Shown here: positions 16,598 to 25,891 of the stretch, piece by piece
Numbering within the stretch: position 1 is the stretch's first letter
Layout: every line of letters begins with the position of its first letter
Assembly (NCBI RefSeq): GCF_040117685.2
Contig: NZ_JBEDYP020000012.1
Span: 124,001 to 188,000, forward strand
DNA from: Gracilimonas sp040117685
Lineage (GTDB): Bacteria; Bacteroidota; Rhodothermia; Balneolales; Balneolaceae
Length of the DNA stretch: 64,000 bases
Direction of reading: 5' to 3'
Program-made: the position numbers and the translations under genes
Notes under the pieces: model-generated
Seen by the model: the letters and a program-made list of their open reading frames with translations, nothing else
What the model was told of the DNA's origin: nothing
Databases searched by the model: none

Positions 16598-18316
16598 ATG
16601 ATGAGATCAAGACCGCTATTATTTACCCTATTTATTCTGTTTTGCCCGATTTTCGCCTTTGCACAGGGCGGACAACAAGGGGCCGATAATTCCCTTTTGC
16701 CGGAAATCAATCCTCAGGATATTGAGATTCGAAGTGAATTCCAGGCTCGCTTCCCGGGCCTCCGGCGACAGCCCATTTTGGGCTTCAATCCCAAGCCGCG
16801 GGTTTTCCAGATCGACCCCAACCGCATGCCGTTTATGGAGACGAGGGAAGAAGCTGTTGCCGATATTTCTGTAACTCAACTCGGCCGTCCTGAACCTCCC
16901 CAACGATCTGTCCTCACCAACCCTGACCGCATCAATGCATATATAAGGGGTGGTTTAGGGAGTTATGTCACTCCCGAATTGAATGGATATGGGTTTTATA
17001 GGCTCAATAAGAAAAGCCTGGTTACTGCTGATCTAAATGTGAGGGCTTCTGACGGACATTTAGATAATCAGGAAAGCTCATTCCGATATATAGATGCTAA
17101 TGTAAGTTACATAACCAGCGTTCAGGATGACCTCAGGCTTACCGTTGATGTAGGTGGGTTGAGCGATTACAATGACTTGTTCAACCTCTCTGATAATTTA
17201 CAGCAGAATTTTATCGGTAAAACTTCCGACAAAACATATAACGGCGGCTCTGCTCAGATTTCTCTACACAAAACGATGAATACGTTACACGGCTGGAAGG
17301 CAAGTTTAGGCGGGAATGTCTTCAACTCCTCTTTAGATGCAGGTAACTCCGGGCTTTCCGGAGATTTGGATGAGCGGGTCGGTCATGCTACATTTTCTTA
17401 TTACTGGCCTGGAAACCGCCTTTACGAAACCTTTGATATTACCGCTTCACTAGAGGCCGGAAATTATTCTACTCCCACGGCAGCAGATCAGAGCTGGGTT
17501 GATGCTAAAGCCTCTTTTGAATATGAGCGCTTGCTGAACTTCAACACAAGAATCAGTGGAAAGGGAGGAGTTGAATATATATCTGACCCTGCCGGAAGCA
17601 AGGTCTATTTTGTTCCTGAAATCCGGGTGAAATATAATTTAAGTAATGCACTTTCTATCTCAGGGACGGCCTTCGCAAAACCTGAAATGCAGTCTCAGCA
17701 ATCACACCACCAATACAATCGCTTCCTTAATGTGCAGAATCAACTTCGTCATGCTTATCATCTTGGGGCCACCGGGGAAGTTAATTTCCAGCTGTTTGAT
17801 GGTAATCGCATTTTTGGTGGCGTGAATTATCGTCATGTTAAAGATTATGCTTACTACCAGCGTCAATTAATACCACCATCCAACAACCCCGGTTTCTATT
17901 CAATAAACTACGGCGATGCCAACATTTTTGAACTCTACGCAGGAGCAAGCCAGCAATTAGTCCCCGAAAAATTCTGGTTTGATGGAAAAGTGTATGTACG
18001 CAGCCCAAAACTAAGCGGAGGTGGTTTCATCCCTTATGAAGAAAAACTGGGGGTGGAAGGTGCTGTTTCATATAAAGTGATAAAAGAACTTACAATTAAC
18101 GGATGGGCAGAATATATTGGCTCTCGGGAAGCGCCGGCAGCAAACTCAGACTTAAATGCTTACGTACTGCTTAATGCCGGAGTTGAATATCAAATTAATG
18201 ATACCTTTGGCGTTTATGCCAAACTATTAAATCTTTTGGGACAGGAATATGAAATTTGGAATGGTTATCAGGAACGACCATTTCAGGTTTTCGGAGGTTT
18301 AACCATAAAATTCTAA
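16598..18316 (+). CDS. Outer-membrane beta-barrel, TonB-dependent-receptor-like without plug
   Basis: A 572-residue outer-membrane protein. The frame extends upstream, but the signal peptide MMRSRPLLFTLFILFCPIFAFAQ begins at 16598. About 100 residues of a proline-rich, non-barrel region follow. The rest is strand-rich, with many alternating aromatic residues, and ends GYQERPFQVFGGLTIKF with the terminal phenylalanine of outer-membrane barrels. LLNLLGQEYEIWNGYQERP resembles the last strands of TonB-dependent receptors, but no plug domain or TonB box is evident. Genes for two HU-like proteins, ExbB, ExbD and TonB follow directly, so it probably works with them. Substrate unknown. Confidence 0.75.
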   Translation: MMRSRPLLFTLFILFCPIFAFAQGGQQGADNSLLPEINPQDIEIRSEFQARFPGLRRQPILGFNPKPRVFQIDPNRMPFMETREEAVADISVTQLGRPEPPQRSVLTNPDRINAYIRGGLGSYVTPELNGYGFYRLNKKSLVTADLNVRASDGHLDNQESSFRYIDANVSYITSVQDDLRLTVDVGGLSDYNDLFNLSDNLQQNFIGKTSDKTYNGGSAQISLHKTMNTLHGWKASLGGNVFNSSLDAGNSGLSGDLDERVGHATFSYYWPGNRLYETFDITASLEAGNYSTPTAADQSWVDAKASFEYERLLNFNTRISGKGGVEYISDPAGSKVYFVPEIRVKYNLSNALSISGTAFAKPEMQSQQSHHQYNRFLNVQNQLRHAYHLGATGEVNFQLFDGNRIFGGVNYRHVKDYAYYQRQLIPPSNNPGFYSINYGDANIFELYAGASQQLVPEKFWFDGKVYVRSPKLSGGGFIPYEEKLGVEGAVSYKVIKELTINGWAEYIGSREAPAANSDLNAYVLLNAGVEYQINDTFGVYAKLLNLLGQEYEIWNGYQERPFQVFGGLTIKF

Positions 18317-18320
18317 TAAC

Positions 18321-18518
18321 ATGACAAACGAGTTTTTAGAAGCGTTGGGAATTGTGATTCGTGATCAAATCATCATGAAGAATTCCGTAGAAATAAAAGG
18401 CTTGGGTACATTTAAAGCCGTTCATCACAATCAGAAACAAGAAAAGCAGGCCGATGGCACCAATGTGATGGTTCCCCCAAAAGATACTGTAGAATTCACA
18501 GCCGAAAATAAGGGGTAA
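18321..18518 (+). CDS. Small HU/IHF-like (CCDC81-type) protein
   Basis: A 65-residue protein that resembles the beta-arm half of HU-type DNA-binding proteins, with VEIKGLGTFKAVHHNQKQ followed by a basic and then acidic tail and VPPKDTVEFTAENKG. It matches the short prokaryotic HU-CCDC81 domain known from Bacteroidota. It starts four bases after the barrel gene and ends three bases before the larger HU/SPOR gene, whose N-terminus has a related domain. DNA binding is predicted from the family, not shown. It may pair with the N-terminal domain of its neighbour. Confidence 0.75.
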   Translation: MTNEFLEALGIVIRDQIIMKNSVEIKGLGTFKAVHHNQKQEKQADGTNVMVPPKDTVEFTAENKG

Positions 18519-18521
18519 GTC

Positions 18522-20189
18522 ATGCATATAGATCATCAAAAACTGGTAGAGCTGCTCACCGAAACTTCGGGAATTGAAAAAGAGAAGGTTGAAAGTCAGC
18601 TCGAAGAACTTGTTGAAGAAATTAAAGAAGCCATTGCCGAAGGTGATGCTTACGAAGTATCAGGGCTGGGAGTGTTTAGTGGAATTGGAAATAACATTCT
18701 CTTTATCCCATCGGATGATTTTGCCACCGAAATAAATTACAAGTACGTGGGCATGGAGCCGATAGAGATGGATGATGCTGCTTCGGAAACCACCGAGGAA
18801 GCCCCTCAATCAGAAGAAGAGGAAGATAAATCGGACGATGTTGTAGCTGATGCCGGTGAGGACGACGATCCTTTTGGCGGACTCCTTGAAGATGAAAACA
18901 AAGAGGCAGAAGAAACCCCTTCTTTTGAGCTTGATGACAGCGATGATGAACCCATTGATGAAGATACCTCCGAAGACGCAGAAGAGTTTGCCGATGAGGA
19001 AGAAGAGGCTCCCTTTGATTTTGCCGAAGAAGACCTCGAGGACAACACCGAAGAAGAAATCTCAGATTCGGAAGAACCCAAACCCGGTCCTGACAAATGG
19101 GGAATTGACACCTATAAAGATGATTCAGCCGAACGCACCTTTTCCGGATTATTAGGGGATAAGGATGATGATGCTAAAACGGATGACTCTGACCTTGCTG
19201 CTGAATTGAATAAGCAATTATCAGAAGGAGAGGAAGACGATGATTCTCTGGATGCTCTTTTCGGCGATGCTGATGTTGATGAAGAGCTGGAAGGAAGCAC
19301 GGATAGTTCCGGTGATGATGACGATGATCCTTTTGCTGACCTGGCCGGAGATGAGGAAGAAGCGGAAGATCTTATCGACTCGGATGTTATTGATGAAGAT
19401 CAGGATGAAATTATACCGGTTATTACCAATCTCGCCTCTGAAGAAACCAAAAAGAAGCGAGCTGAACAGGAAAAAGAACAGTCTGATCAAGAAGACGGGG
19501 AAACGGCGGAAAAAGAAGACAAATCATCGAATCGACCCAAGCGGCCCTCCACCTCCAGAGATTCGCAGGGAGCGCCTGTTCTGCTTTGGGTATTATTGAT
19601 CATCGTGGTGCTGGCTGGCGGAACGTACGGGCTTGGTTATTTTGGTGTAGTCAATATTCCCGGAATAACCCCACAAACCCCTCAGCAGGCTTCTACCACT
19701 CAGCCCGACCCGGTTCCAATGCCTCCGGTTGATGAAGAAACTCCATCACAAACGGCTGAACAAAACAACCAGGCCAACCAGCCGCAGAGTAGTTCAGAAA
19801 CAACCCCTGATGAAGAACCTGCTGAACAGGAGCAAACCCAAAATATCCCTCCTCAGGAACAAGCAACTGATAATCCGGTATCACAAAGTGAAGCCATCCC
19901 TGCAGGGCAGCCTGTGTATGGGCTTGAGGGCGTCACAAACCCGAGTGCCAACGACGGTTATACCATCGTGGTTTACTCGCTGAGTAATGAAGGGAATGCA
20001 AAATCAACAGAGCGAGAGCTGAGCAACGCTGGTTATCGTGTGCTTTTGGCTACCATACCTTCACAACAATATGGGCAGCTTTGGCGCGTAAGTTTAGGGC
20101 AGTTCGAATCGATGCGTGATGCTGCCATCGCCGCAGAAACCCTTAGCTCACCACTTTCAGACAATTATTTCATAACCAAAATTAACTAA
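18522..20189 (+). CDS. HU-CCDC81 and SPOR domain membrane protein
   Basis: A 555-residue multi-domain protein. Residues 1-75 form an HU-like domain (YEVSGLGVFSGIGNNILFI). Residues 82-335 are a very acidic, disordered linker. A hydrophobic helix follows at about 351-376 (VLLWVLLIIVVLAGGTYGLG), then a Pro/Gln/Thr-rich linker, and a SPOR domain at 478-555 (YTIVVYSLSNEGNAKSTERE ... LWRVSLGQFESMRDA). SPOR domains bind peptidoglycan stripped of stem peptides at division sites. With one membrane helix, the HU domain would be cytoplasmic and SPOR periplasmic, so the protein could link nucleoid and cell wall (inference). It is co-oriented with the ExbB/ExbD/TonB genes. Confidence 0.88.
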   Translation: MHIDHQKLVELLTETSGIEKEKVESQLEELVEEIKEAIAEGDAYEVSGLGVFSGIGNNILFIPSDDFATEINYKYVGMEPIEMDDAASETTEEAPQSEEEEDKSDDVVADAGEDDDPFGGLLEDENKEAEETPSFELDDSDDEPIDEDTSEDAEEFADEEEEAPFDFAEEDLEDNTEEEISDSEEPKPGPDKWGIDTYKDDSAERTFSGLLGDKDDDAKTDDSDLAAELNKQLSEGEEDDDSLDALFGDADVDEELEGSTDSSGDDDDDPFADLAGDEEEAEDLIDSDVIDEDQDEIIPVITNLASEETKKKRAEQEKEQSDQEDGETAEKEDKSSNRPKRPSTSRDSQGAPVLLWVLLIIVVLAGGTYGLGYFGVVNIPGITPQTPQQASTTQPDPVPMPPVDEETPSQTAEQNNQANQPQSSSETTPDEEPAEQEQTQNIPPQEQATDNPVSQSEAIPAGQPVYGLEGVTNPSANDGYTIVVYSLSNEGNAKSTERELSNAGYRVLLATIPSQQYGQLWRVSLGQFESMRDAAIAAETLSSPLSDNYFITKIN

Positions 20190-20204
20190 ACGAATATCAT
20201 CTAC

Positions 20205-20912
20205 ATGCACTTATTGCTGATTTTTTTGCAAGACACGGCCTCGGTTGACTCACTGATGGCCATGCAGGAAGAGACCGTCACCTTTTTTGACCTTTTGATC
20301 GAAGGCGGCGTCTTAATGATCCCCATCTTTATTCTTTTCGCTATCTCGATTTACGTAATCGCTGAGCGCTGGAGCGCGGTTAACCGCTCTCATGTAGCAC
20401 CGGAAAAGTTTCTTTCCACTATTGAGAGCATGCTCAAGTCCGGAAAAGGGGGAGCTTCCAACGCTATGGATTATTGCGACGAGTTTGACAAGCCCATTGC
20501 CCGAATTATTAAGGCAGGTATTAAGCGGCTGGGAAGGCCCATTCGTGATATCGAGGATGCCATCGACAATGCCGGAAAGAAAGAGATTTTCTTCCTCGAA
20601 AAACGCATGAACTGGCTGGCAACCGTTGCCGGCGTAGCGCCATTACTGGGTTTCACCGGAACCGTAACCGGTATGATTGAGGCCTTTATGGATATTCAAT
20701 CTCTTCAGGGAAACGTGAACCCGAGCGTGTTGGCCGGTGGTATTTGGGAGGCCCTGATTACAACGGCAGCCGGCCTGATTGTCGGCCTTATTGCCTACGG
20801 CTTCTACAACTTTCTGCTGGGTAAAATCAACCGCTCTATTTTTGAGCTGGAAAACGCCTCAGCTGATTTCCTCGACCTTCTTCAATCACCTGCAAAAAAA
20901 GAGAATAACTAA
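20205..20912 (+). CDS. MotA/TolQ/ExbB proton channel family protein
   Basis: The channel subunit of a proton-driven inner-membrane motor. Its 235 residues have a first membrane helix at about 33-53 (GGVLMIPIFILFAISIYVIA), a cytoplasmic region and two further helices. These are in LATVAGVAPLLGFTGTVTGM, the family signature, and in ALITTAAGLIVGLIAYGFYN. Gene order with a TolR/ExbD-like and a TonB-like gene is standard. Whether it drives TonB-dependent import or Tol-Pal-like envelope work is open; the neighbouring SPOR protein makes a Tol-like role in division conceivable. Confidence 0.93.
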   Translation: MHLLLIFLQDTASVDSLMAMQEETVTFFDLLIEGGVLMIPIFILFAISIYVIAERWSAVNRSHVAPEKFLSTIESMLKSGKGGASNAMDYCDEFDKPIARIIKAGIKRLGRPIRDIEDAIDNAGKKEIFFLEKRMNWLATVAGVAPLLGFTGTVTGMIEAFMDIQSLQGNVNPSVLAGGIWEALITTAAGLIVGLIAYGFYNFLLGKINRSIFELENASADFLDLLQSPAKKENN

Positions 20913-20914
20913 TT

Positions 20915-21328
20915 ATGTCGCGCGATTTCAGACGTGGAGATAAAAAGCTTCCGCCGCTGTCGCTGTTCTCACAGTCGTCGCTGACGGATATTGTACTGTT
21001 GCTGCTTATTTTCTTCTTGTTGACTTCTTCTTTCGTGACCAATTTTGGTATTCGTGTTGAAGTCCCCAAAGCGGAAAGCAGTGCCGCAACCGAGCCGCAA
21101 TTTATTTCAGTTGCCGTTACCAAAGACGGTGAGTTTTATGTGGACGGCGATTTAACAGCCCGCGGATCGCTGGCAACGGCCATTCGAAATGCCCGAAATA
21201 ATAAGCCTCAGGGAACCGTTGTACTGAGAGCCGACAAAGATGCCAAAGTTGATGACGCCGTTCGCGTAATGAATGTAAGCAAGGCTTTAAATCTAAAAAT
21301 TGTAATGGCCACCGAACAAGGCTCATAA
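20915..21328 (+). CDS. ExbD/TolR family biopolymer transport protein
   Basis: The peptidoglycan-side partner of the ExbB/TolQ channel. The 137 residues have a short cytoplasmic N-terminus and one membrane helix with the essential aspartate (SSLTDIVLLLLIFFLLTSSF). A periplasmic domain of ExbD/TolR fold follows, including GTVVLRADKDAKVDDAVRVM. It starts two bases after the proton-channel gene and ends seven bases before the TonB-like gene, so all three are likely one transcript. Confidence 0.93.
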   Translation: MSRDFRRGDKKLPPLSLFSQSSLTDIVLLLLIFFLLTSSFVTNFGIRVEVPKAESSAATEPQFISVAVTKDGEFYVDGDLTARGSLATAIRNARNNKPQGTVVLRADKDAKVDDAVRVMNVSKALNLKIVMATEQGS

Positions 21329-21335
21329 TCATCTC

Positions 21336-22148
21336 ATGAAATTCACGGAAGACGATCGCTTAGCACTGTATGTAACCTTCGGGTTAAATGCGGCTTTATT
21401 GCTGTTCTCTCTATGGTTTACCTTAGATATGAACCGGAATGCACGTCCGTCTTACATTGAAGTGGAGTTTGGTGAATTTAAAACCGGCCAGCTTGCCGAG
21501 TATTCTGAAGTTAAAAACGAGGAAGTTGCCCAGCGCCCCAATCCTTCTGAAACAGAGCCCGAACAACCCGTTGAAGAAGCGCCCGAACCGGAAGTAACTC
21601 CACAGGAGACTACCGAAGAACAAACCAAGGCTGTGGATCTGTCTGATCAGACGGAAGACGTTCAGGAAGACCCGGTTTCAACTCCTGAAACGGAGAAAAT
21701 TGATCCGAATCAGGAAGAAACCAAGCCGGAAGAGGAAGAAGTGGAAGTACCGCCGGTTGCCAAAGAAAATGAGACCTCTACCGATGGGGCTAAAGAAAGC
21801 GGCGATGTGGACGGAGCCCGCGGCGATATGAACTCTGACCAGGGTATTGGAAATGATGAAGAGAAAACATCCCCCTATGAACTTAAATGGGAGGGAGAAA
21901 TTGACCGCTCCCCCATGGTTCAACCCCTTCCCGAAAACTCTGCCAATGAAGAGGCTGTTATTACGGTTCGTTTTGAAGTAAGGCCGGATGGAACCGTTGG
22001 AAGAATCATCCCCTTAAAAAAAATGAACCCGGAACTGGAGAGAGAAGTGATGAGCACGCTCCGTACCTGGCGCTTTTCACGATTACCGGGTGGCGTTCCT
22101 CAGCAAACTCAGTGGGGTACCATCACTTTCCGATTTGTGTTTGACTAA
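21336..22148 (+). CDS. TonB-family energy transducer
   Basis: A 270-residue protein with one N-terminal membrane helix (about residues 9-29) and a long Pro/Glu-rich periplasmic spacer (about 50-180). The C-terminal TonB-like domain carries EAVITVRFEVRPDGTVGRII and ends LRTWRFSRLPGGVP...TFRFVFD. It would span the periplasm to touch an outer-membrane partner, plausibly the barrel encoded at 16598. The spacer is far more acidic than the classic Pro-Lys spacer. TolA-like function is an alternative. Confidence 0.88.
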   Translation: MKFTEDDRLALYVTFGLNAALLLFSLWFTLDMNRNARPSYIEVEFGEFKTGQLAEYSEVKNEEVAQRPNPSETEPEQPVEEAPEPEVTPQETTEEQTKAVDLSDQTEDVQEDPVSTPETEKIDPNQEETKPEEEEVEVPPVAKENETSTDGAKESGDVDGARGDMNSDQGIGNDEEKTSPYELKWEGEIDRSPMVQPLPENSANEEAVITVRFEVRPDGTVGRIIPLKKMNPELEREVMSTLRTWRFSRLPGGVPQQTQWGTITFRFVFD

Positions 22149-22255
22149 GATCTGCAAGTCCGGAATATCATCTTTCCCAAGTTTAGCATCCTTTTTTTGA
22201 TGCCACTACTGCGTAAAATAATTGTTTGAACTAACATCCATTATTGAACATCGGC

Positions 22256-23272
22256 TTATTTCTCGGCAGATGTATCAGAGTCCTCAGAGCCGTGCTTAAC
22301 ATCATCCTTATCAAAGTTCAAACCCGAGCGTACATGTAAGTCTCTTTGCGGGAATGGAATCTCGATATCGTATTCGGCAAACTTCCGTACAATTGCCTGG
22401 TTCAATGCGTTTTGTACCTGATATCTTTTCTTCACATCCGGAATCCAGGCCAGCAGCTTCATATCCCAGGAGGAATCTCCAAAGCTTCGTAGCTGCACTT
22501 CGTGATTAGGTGTTTTAAGCACATCCTCGCTTTCCTCAGCTACTTCATTGAGAGCCTTCAGCACGTTGTCAAGATCAGAAGAATAAGATACCCCTACATC
22601 TATGCCTAACCGATACGTAGGATCCCCATGTGAAAAGTTGATCACATCCTTTGACACAAACTCTGAGTTTGGCACAATGATAGAGATGTTGTCCAGCGTT
22701 TTTACTTTTGTTGAACGGATGTTTATTTCCTGTATATCTCCTTCAATGTTATTAACCATCACGCGGTCGCCAACAGAAATGGGGCGTTCGAAAAGTACAA
22801 TCAAACCTGAGATAAAATTCGAGGTGATGTTCTGCAGGCCAAAACCAATACCAACCGACAGAAAACCAAAAATAACCGCAAGCCCAGTCATATTTATTCC
22901 CAGGAACTGGAAGGAGATAAACACACCGATAACCACCACCACATATTGAGACATCCTCGAAAGGGTATAGCGAAGTCCGCCATCCTTAACGAACCGGGGT
23001 AGAATTTTGCGGTTCAACATTCTCTTTGTAAAAGAAGCCAGGAAGGAAAAGCCTATCAGCAGCAGAATGAAAACAATCAGCTTAAGAAAGGTAACCGGCG
23101 TATTCTGAATGGAGAAAAGCTGAACCTGTAGTAAGTCCCAGATATAGATAAAAAATTCAGACAGAGAATAATCCGTTGGGTTGGGAATGTTTACCGAGTC
23201 TGCCCGGATAAGCCCGCTATCAGGTGCGAGGGAATCTATTTGTGATGGTGCTGTTGTTGGTAATTGATTCAT
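22256..23272 (-). CDS. MscS-family mechanosensitive ion channel
   Basis: A small-conductance mechanosensitive channel that opens under membrane tension to relieve osmotic stress. About three membrane helices are seen. The pore helix includes FGFLSVGIGFGLQNITSNFI with its glycine/alanine packing pattern. The beta domain follows (LFERPISVGDRVMV ... IVPNSEF) and then the C-terminal alpha/beta domain. The frame opens at a GTG at 23308; I use the ATG at 23272 (338 residues), but the start is uncertain. It is convergent with the TonB gene; the 107-base gap has only a weak five-base-pair hairpin around 22186. Confidence 0.92.
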   Translation of the reverse strand: MNQLPTTAPSQIDSLAPDSGLIRADSVNIPNPTDYSLSEFFIYIWDLLQVQLFSIQNTPVTFLKLIVFILLLIGFSFLASFTKRMLNRKILPRFVKDGGLRYTLSRMSQYVVVVIGVFISFQFLGINMTGLAVIFGFLSVGIGFGLQNITSNFISGLIVLFERPISVGDRVMVNNIEGDIQEINIRSTKVKTLDNISIIVPNSEFVSKDVINFSHGDPTYRLGIDVGVSYSSDLDNVLKALNEVAEESEDVLKTPNHEVQLRSFGDSSWDMKLLAWIPDVKKRYQVQNALNQAIVRKFAEYDIEIPFPQRDLHVRSGLNFDKDDVKHGSEDSDTSAEK

Positions 23273-23373
23273 AGAGCCAAATGTAATGGATTGAAACAAA
23301 AAACCCACACGTTTTTCCGATACTAACTGAAAGCAGGCTCGTAACCAGAACGACCCTCCACTTTAACTCCCAC

Positions 23374-25851
23374 TTATTTATCGAGACTTACTTTCGGCGC
23401 GTTCCAAATCTCATCGTTGTAATCATTGATGGTTCGGTCGCTCGAGAACTTCCCGATATTTGCTGTGTTCAGTATGGCTTTGCGATTCCATTCGTCCTGA
23501 TCTTTGAACAGAGCCGAAACTTCTTTCTGCTTGTTCACATAGGCTTCGTAATCGGCCAGCACCATGAAGTAATCACCTTCATGCAGCAGCGCATTAATAA
23601 TCGGCTGGAATAACTCTTTATCTCCATTACTGAAGAACCCGCCCCGGATTTGGTCCAGCGCCTGCTTCAATTCTTCATTGGCGTTGTAGTAATCCCATGG
23701 GTTGTATCCCTCCCGTCGAAGCTGATCGATTTCTTCTTCTTCCAATCCAAAGATGAAGATATTTTCGTCGCCTACTTCTTCTTTTATTTCCACATTAGCA
23801 CCGTCCAGCGTACCGATAGTCAGAGCTCCATTCAGGGCAAACTTCATGTTACCGGTTCCGGATGCTTCCATTCCCGCTGTAGAAATTTGCTCAGAAAGGT
23901 TGGCGGCCGGGATCAGTTTTTCGGCCAGCGTTACGCTGTAGTTCTGCAGGAATACACACTTCAGTTTTTGGTTTACTTCCGGATCGTTATTCACCACTTC
24001 GGCAATGCTGTTAATCAGCTTAATGTGGAGCTTGGCCATGGTATAACCCGGAGCTGCTTTTCCGGCAAAAATCACCGTTCTTGGGGTCATATCCATTTCC
24101 GGATTTTCTTTCAGGCGGTTGTACAGCGTAATCACATGCAATGCTGCCATCAGCTGACGTTTATACTCGTGTATTCGCTTAATCTGAATATCAAACATAG
24201 ACTCCGGATCTACATCCAGGTCGTTATGCTCTTTAATGTATTCCGCGAGATGCTTCTTGTTCTCCAGCTTAATCTCGGCAAACTTCTTCCTGAACTTCTT
24301 ATCGTCAGCGAACTTGTTGATCTTCTTCAGTTCTTCGAGTTCGGTAATCCAGTCGTCTCCAATTTTGTCTGAGATCAAATCAGAAAGGGCCGGGTTGCAT
24401 TGTTTCAGCCATCGGCGGGGTGTAATCCCGTTGGTTTTATTGGTGAATTTATCCGGATACATCTCATCAAAATCGCGGAACATAGATTCTTTCAGCAAAC
24501 GTGAGTGCATGGCAGCCACGCCATTCACTTTATGAGAACCTACAATACCCAGATGTGCCATATGAACTACCGGATGCTCACCTTCGCCCACAATGCTCAT
24601 TCGGCTCTGGCGGTTTTTATCATCGCCAAGTTTAATTTTTACATCGTCCAGAAAACGACGGTTAATTTCATAAATGATATTCAGGTGGCGGGGCAGCAGA
24701 TTTCGAACAAGGGAAACCGGCCATTTTTCCAAAGCCTCCGGTAACAAGGTGTGGTTGGTATAAGCCATGGTATCTACCGTGATGTCCCAGGCTTTTTCCC
24801 ACTCCATATGTTCTTCATCGAGCAGGTAGCGCATCAATTCGGGTATAGCCAGGTTAGGGTGCGTATCGTTACACTGAATGGATACTTTTTCAGGAAACTT
24901 GGTGAAATCAGACGACTGTTTTTTGAAGCGCCGGATGATATCCTGCATCGAAGCCGAAACAAGGAAGTACTCCTGTTTCAGGCGCAGCTCCTGTCCCACA
25001 AATACCTTATCGTTTGGATAGAGTACACGGGAAATATTCTGCTCTAACTGATTATCCCGAACCGCATCGATGTACTGTCCCTGGTTAAAACTTTTCAGGT
25101 CAATTCCGGCCGATGATTCTGCCTTCCATAATCGCAGGTAATTCACAATGCCATTGTCATAACCCGGTATGGGGGTGTCGTAAGCCACTGCTTTTACGCG
25201 ATGTGTATTTTCCCAGCCATAATGGGTGTTTCCATTGCTGGATTGAAGCGTAGCTTGGTTCCCATAGAACTCTACCGGGTACTGCACTTTAGGGCGCACC
25301 GTATCCCATGGGTTTCCATATTTCAGCCATAAATCCGGCCGCTCGATCTGGTAACCGTCTTTTATTTTTTGGTAGAAAATTCCATAATCATAACGAATGC
25401 CGTGACCGATAGCCGGAATTCCCAGCGTGGCCATAGAATCAAGGAAGCATGCTGCTAGCCGGCCAAGACCACCGTTTCCAAGCCCGGCATCCCATTCCTG
25501 ATCACGTATTTCTTTATAAGAAAGGTCCAGATCGTCCAGAGCTTCAGCAACCAGGTCTCGCACATCCAGATTCACCAGCATATTGTCCAGAAGCCGGCCA
25601 ATCAGGTACTCCATAGACAGGTAGTACACCCGCTTGGCGTTCGTCTTATAAAAATGCTGCTGTGTTTTCAGCATTCGGTCATTAAGACGATCCATAATGG
25701 TAAGCGCCACACTTCGGTATTTATCCCAGCTTGTGGTTGAAAATTCATCCTTGGCCAGGGTATGACGAAGATGCAGTTTAATGTCTTCCCGAAGCGAGTC
25801 CTTATCCATTCCTGACCTGATATTCACTCCGTTCATCTTTTTGGTACTCAT
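23374..25851 (-). CDS. glgP: Glycogen/starch phosphorylase
   Basis: This GT35 enzyme removes glucose units from glycogen as glucose-1-phosphate. The 825 residues match E. coli GlgP/MalP (about 800). Family blocks include AKRVYYLSMEYLIGRLL, DAGLGNGGLGRLAACFLDS, FLQNYSVTLAEKLIPAAN and the PLP-binding region EASGTGNMKFALNGALTIGT. Ends follow the family closely. No other glycogen genes are in the window, so its partners lie elsewhere. It stands alone, with a palindrome upstream. Confidence 0.97.
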   Translation of the reverse strand: MSTKKMNGVNIRSGMDKDSLREDIKLHLRHTLAKDEFSTTSWDKYRSVALTIMDRLNDRMLKTQQHFYKTNAKRVYYLSMEYLIGRLLDNMLVNLDVRDLVAEALDDLDLSYKEIRDQEWDAGLGNGGLGRLAACFLDSMATLGIPAIGHGIRYDYGIFYQKIKDGYQIERPDLWLKYGNPWDTVRPKVQYPVEFYGNQATLQSSNGNTHYGWENTHRVKAVAYDTPIPGYDNGIVNYLRLWKAESSAGIDLKSFNQGQYIDAVRDNQLEQNISRVLYPNDKVFVGQELRLKQEYFLVSASMQDIIRRFKKQSSDFTKFPEKVSIQCNDTHPNLAIPELMRYLLDEEHMEWEKAWDITVDTMAYTNHTLLPEALEKWPVSLVRNLLPRHLNIIYEINRRFLDDVKIKLGDDKNRQSRMSIVGEGEHPVVHMAHLGIVGSHKVNGVAAMHSRLLKESMFRDFDEMYPDKFTNKTNGITPRRWLKQCNPALSDLISDKIGDDWITELEELKKINKFADDKKFRKKFAEIKLENKKHLAEYIKEHNDLDVDPESMFDIQIKRIHEYKRQLMAALHVITLYNRLKENPEMDMTPRTVIFAGKAAPGYTMAKLHIKLINSIAEVVNNDPEVNQKLKCVFLQNYSVTLAEKLIPAANLSEQISTAGMEASGTGNMKFALNGALTIGTLDGANVEIKEEVGDENIFIFGLEEEEIDQLRREGYNPWDYYNANEELKQALDQIRGGFFSNGDKELFQPIINALLHEGDYFMVLADYEAYVNKQKEVSALFKDQDEWNRKAILNTANIGKFSSDRTINDYNDEIWNAPKVSLDK

Positions 25852-25891
25852 AAAATCTGGTTCTTAATAAATAATCTTTAAATCTTTTCAC

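Noticed and set aside
18806..19300. Serine-rich frames opposite the acidic linker of the HU/SPOR gene
   Set aside because: Poly-serine products are the mirror image of Asp/Glu codon runs, not real genes.
22180..22205. Possible terminator between tonB and mscS
   Set aside because: Only a five-pair stem, with the T-run inside the loop instead of after the stem.
23650..24372. 240-codon open frame on the plus strand opposite glgP
   Set aside because: It is antisense to a fully conserved phosphorylase and its product has no recognisable domain; the open frame follows from glgP codon use.
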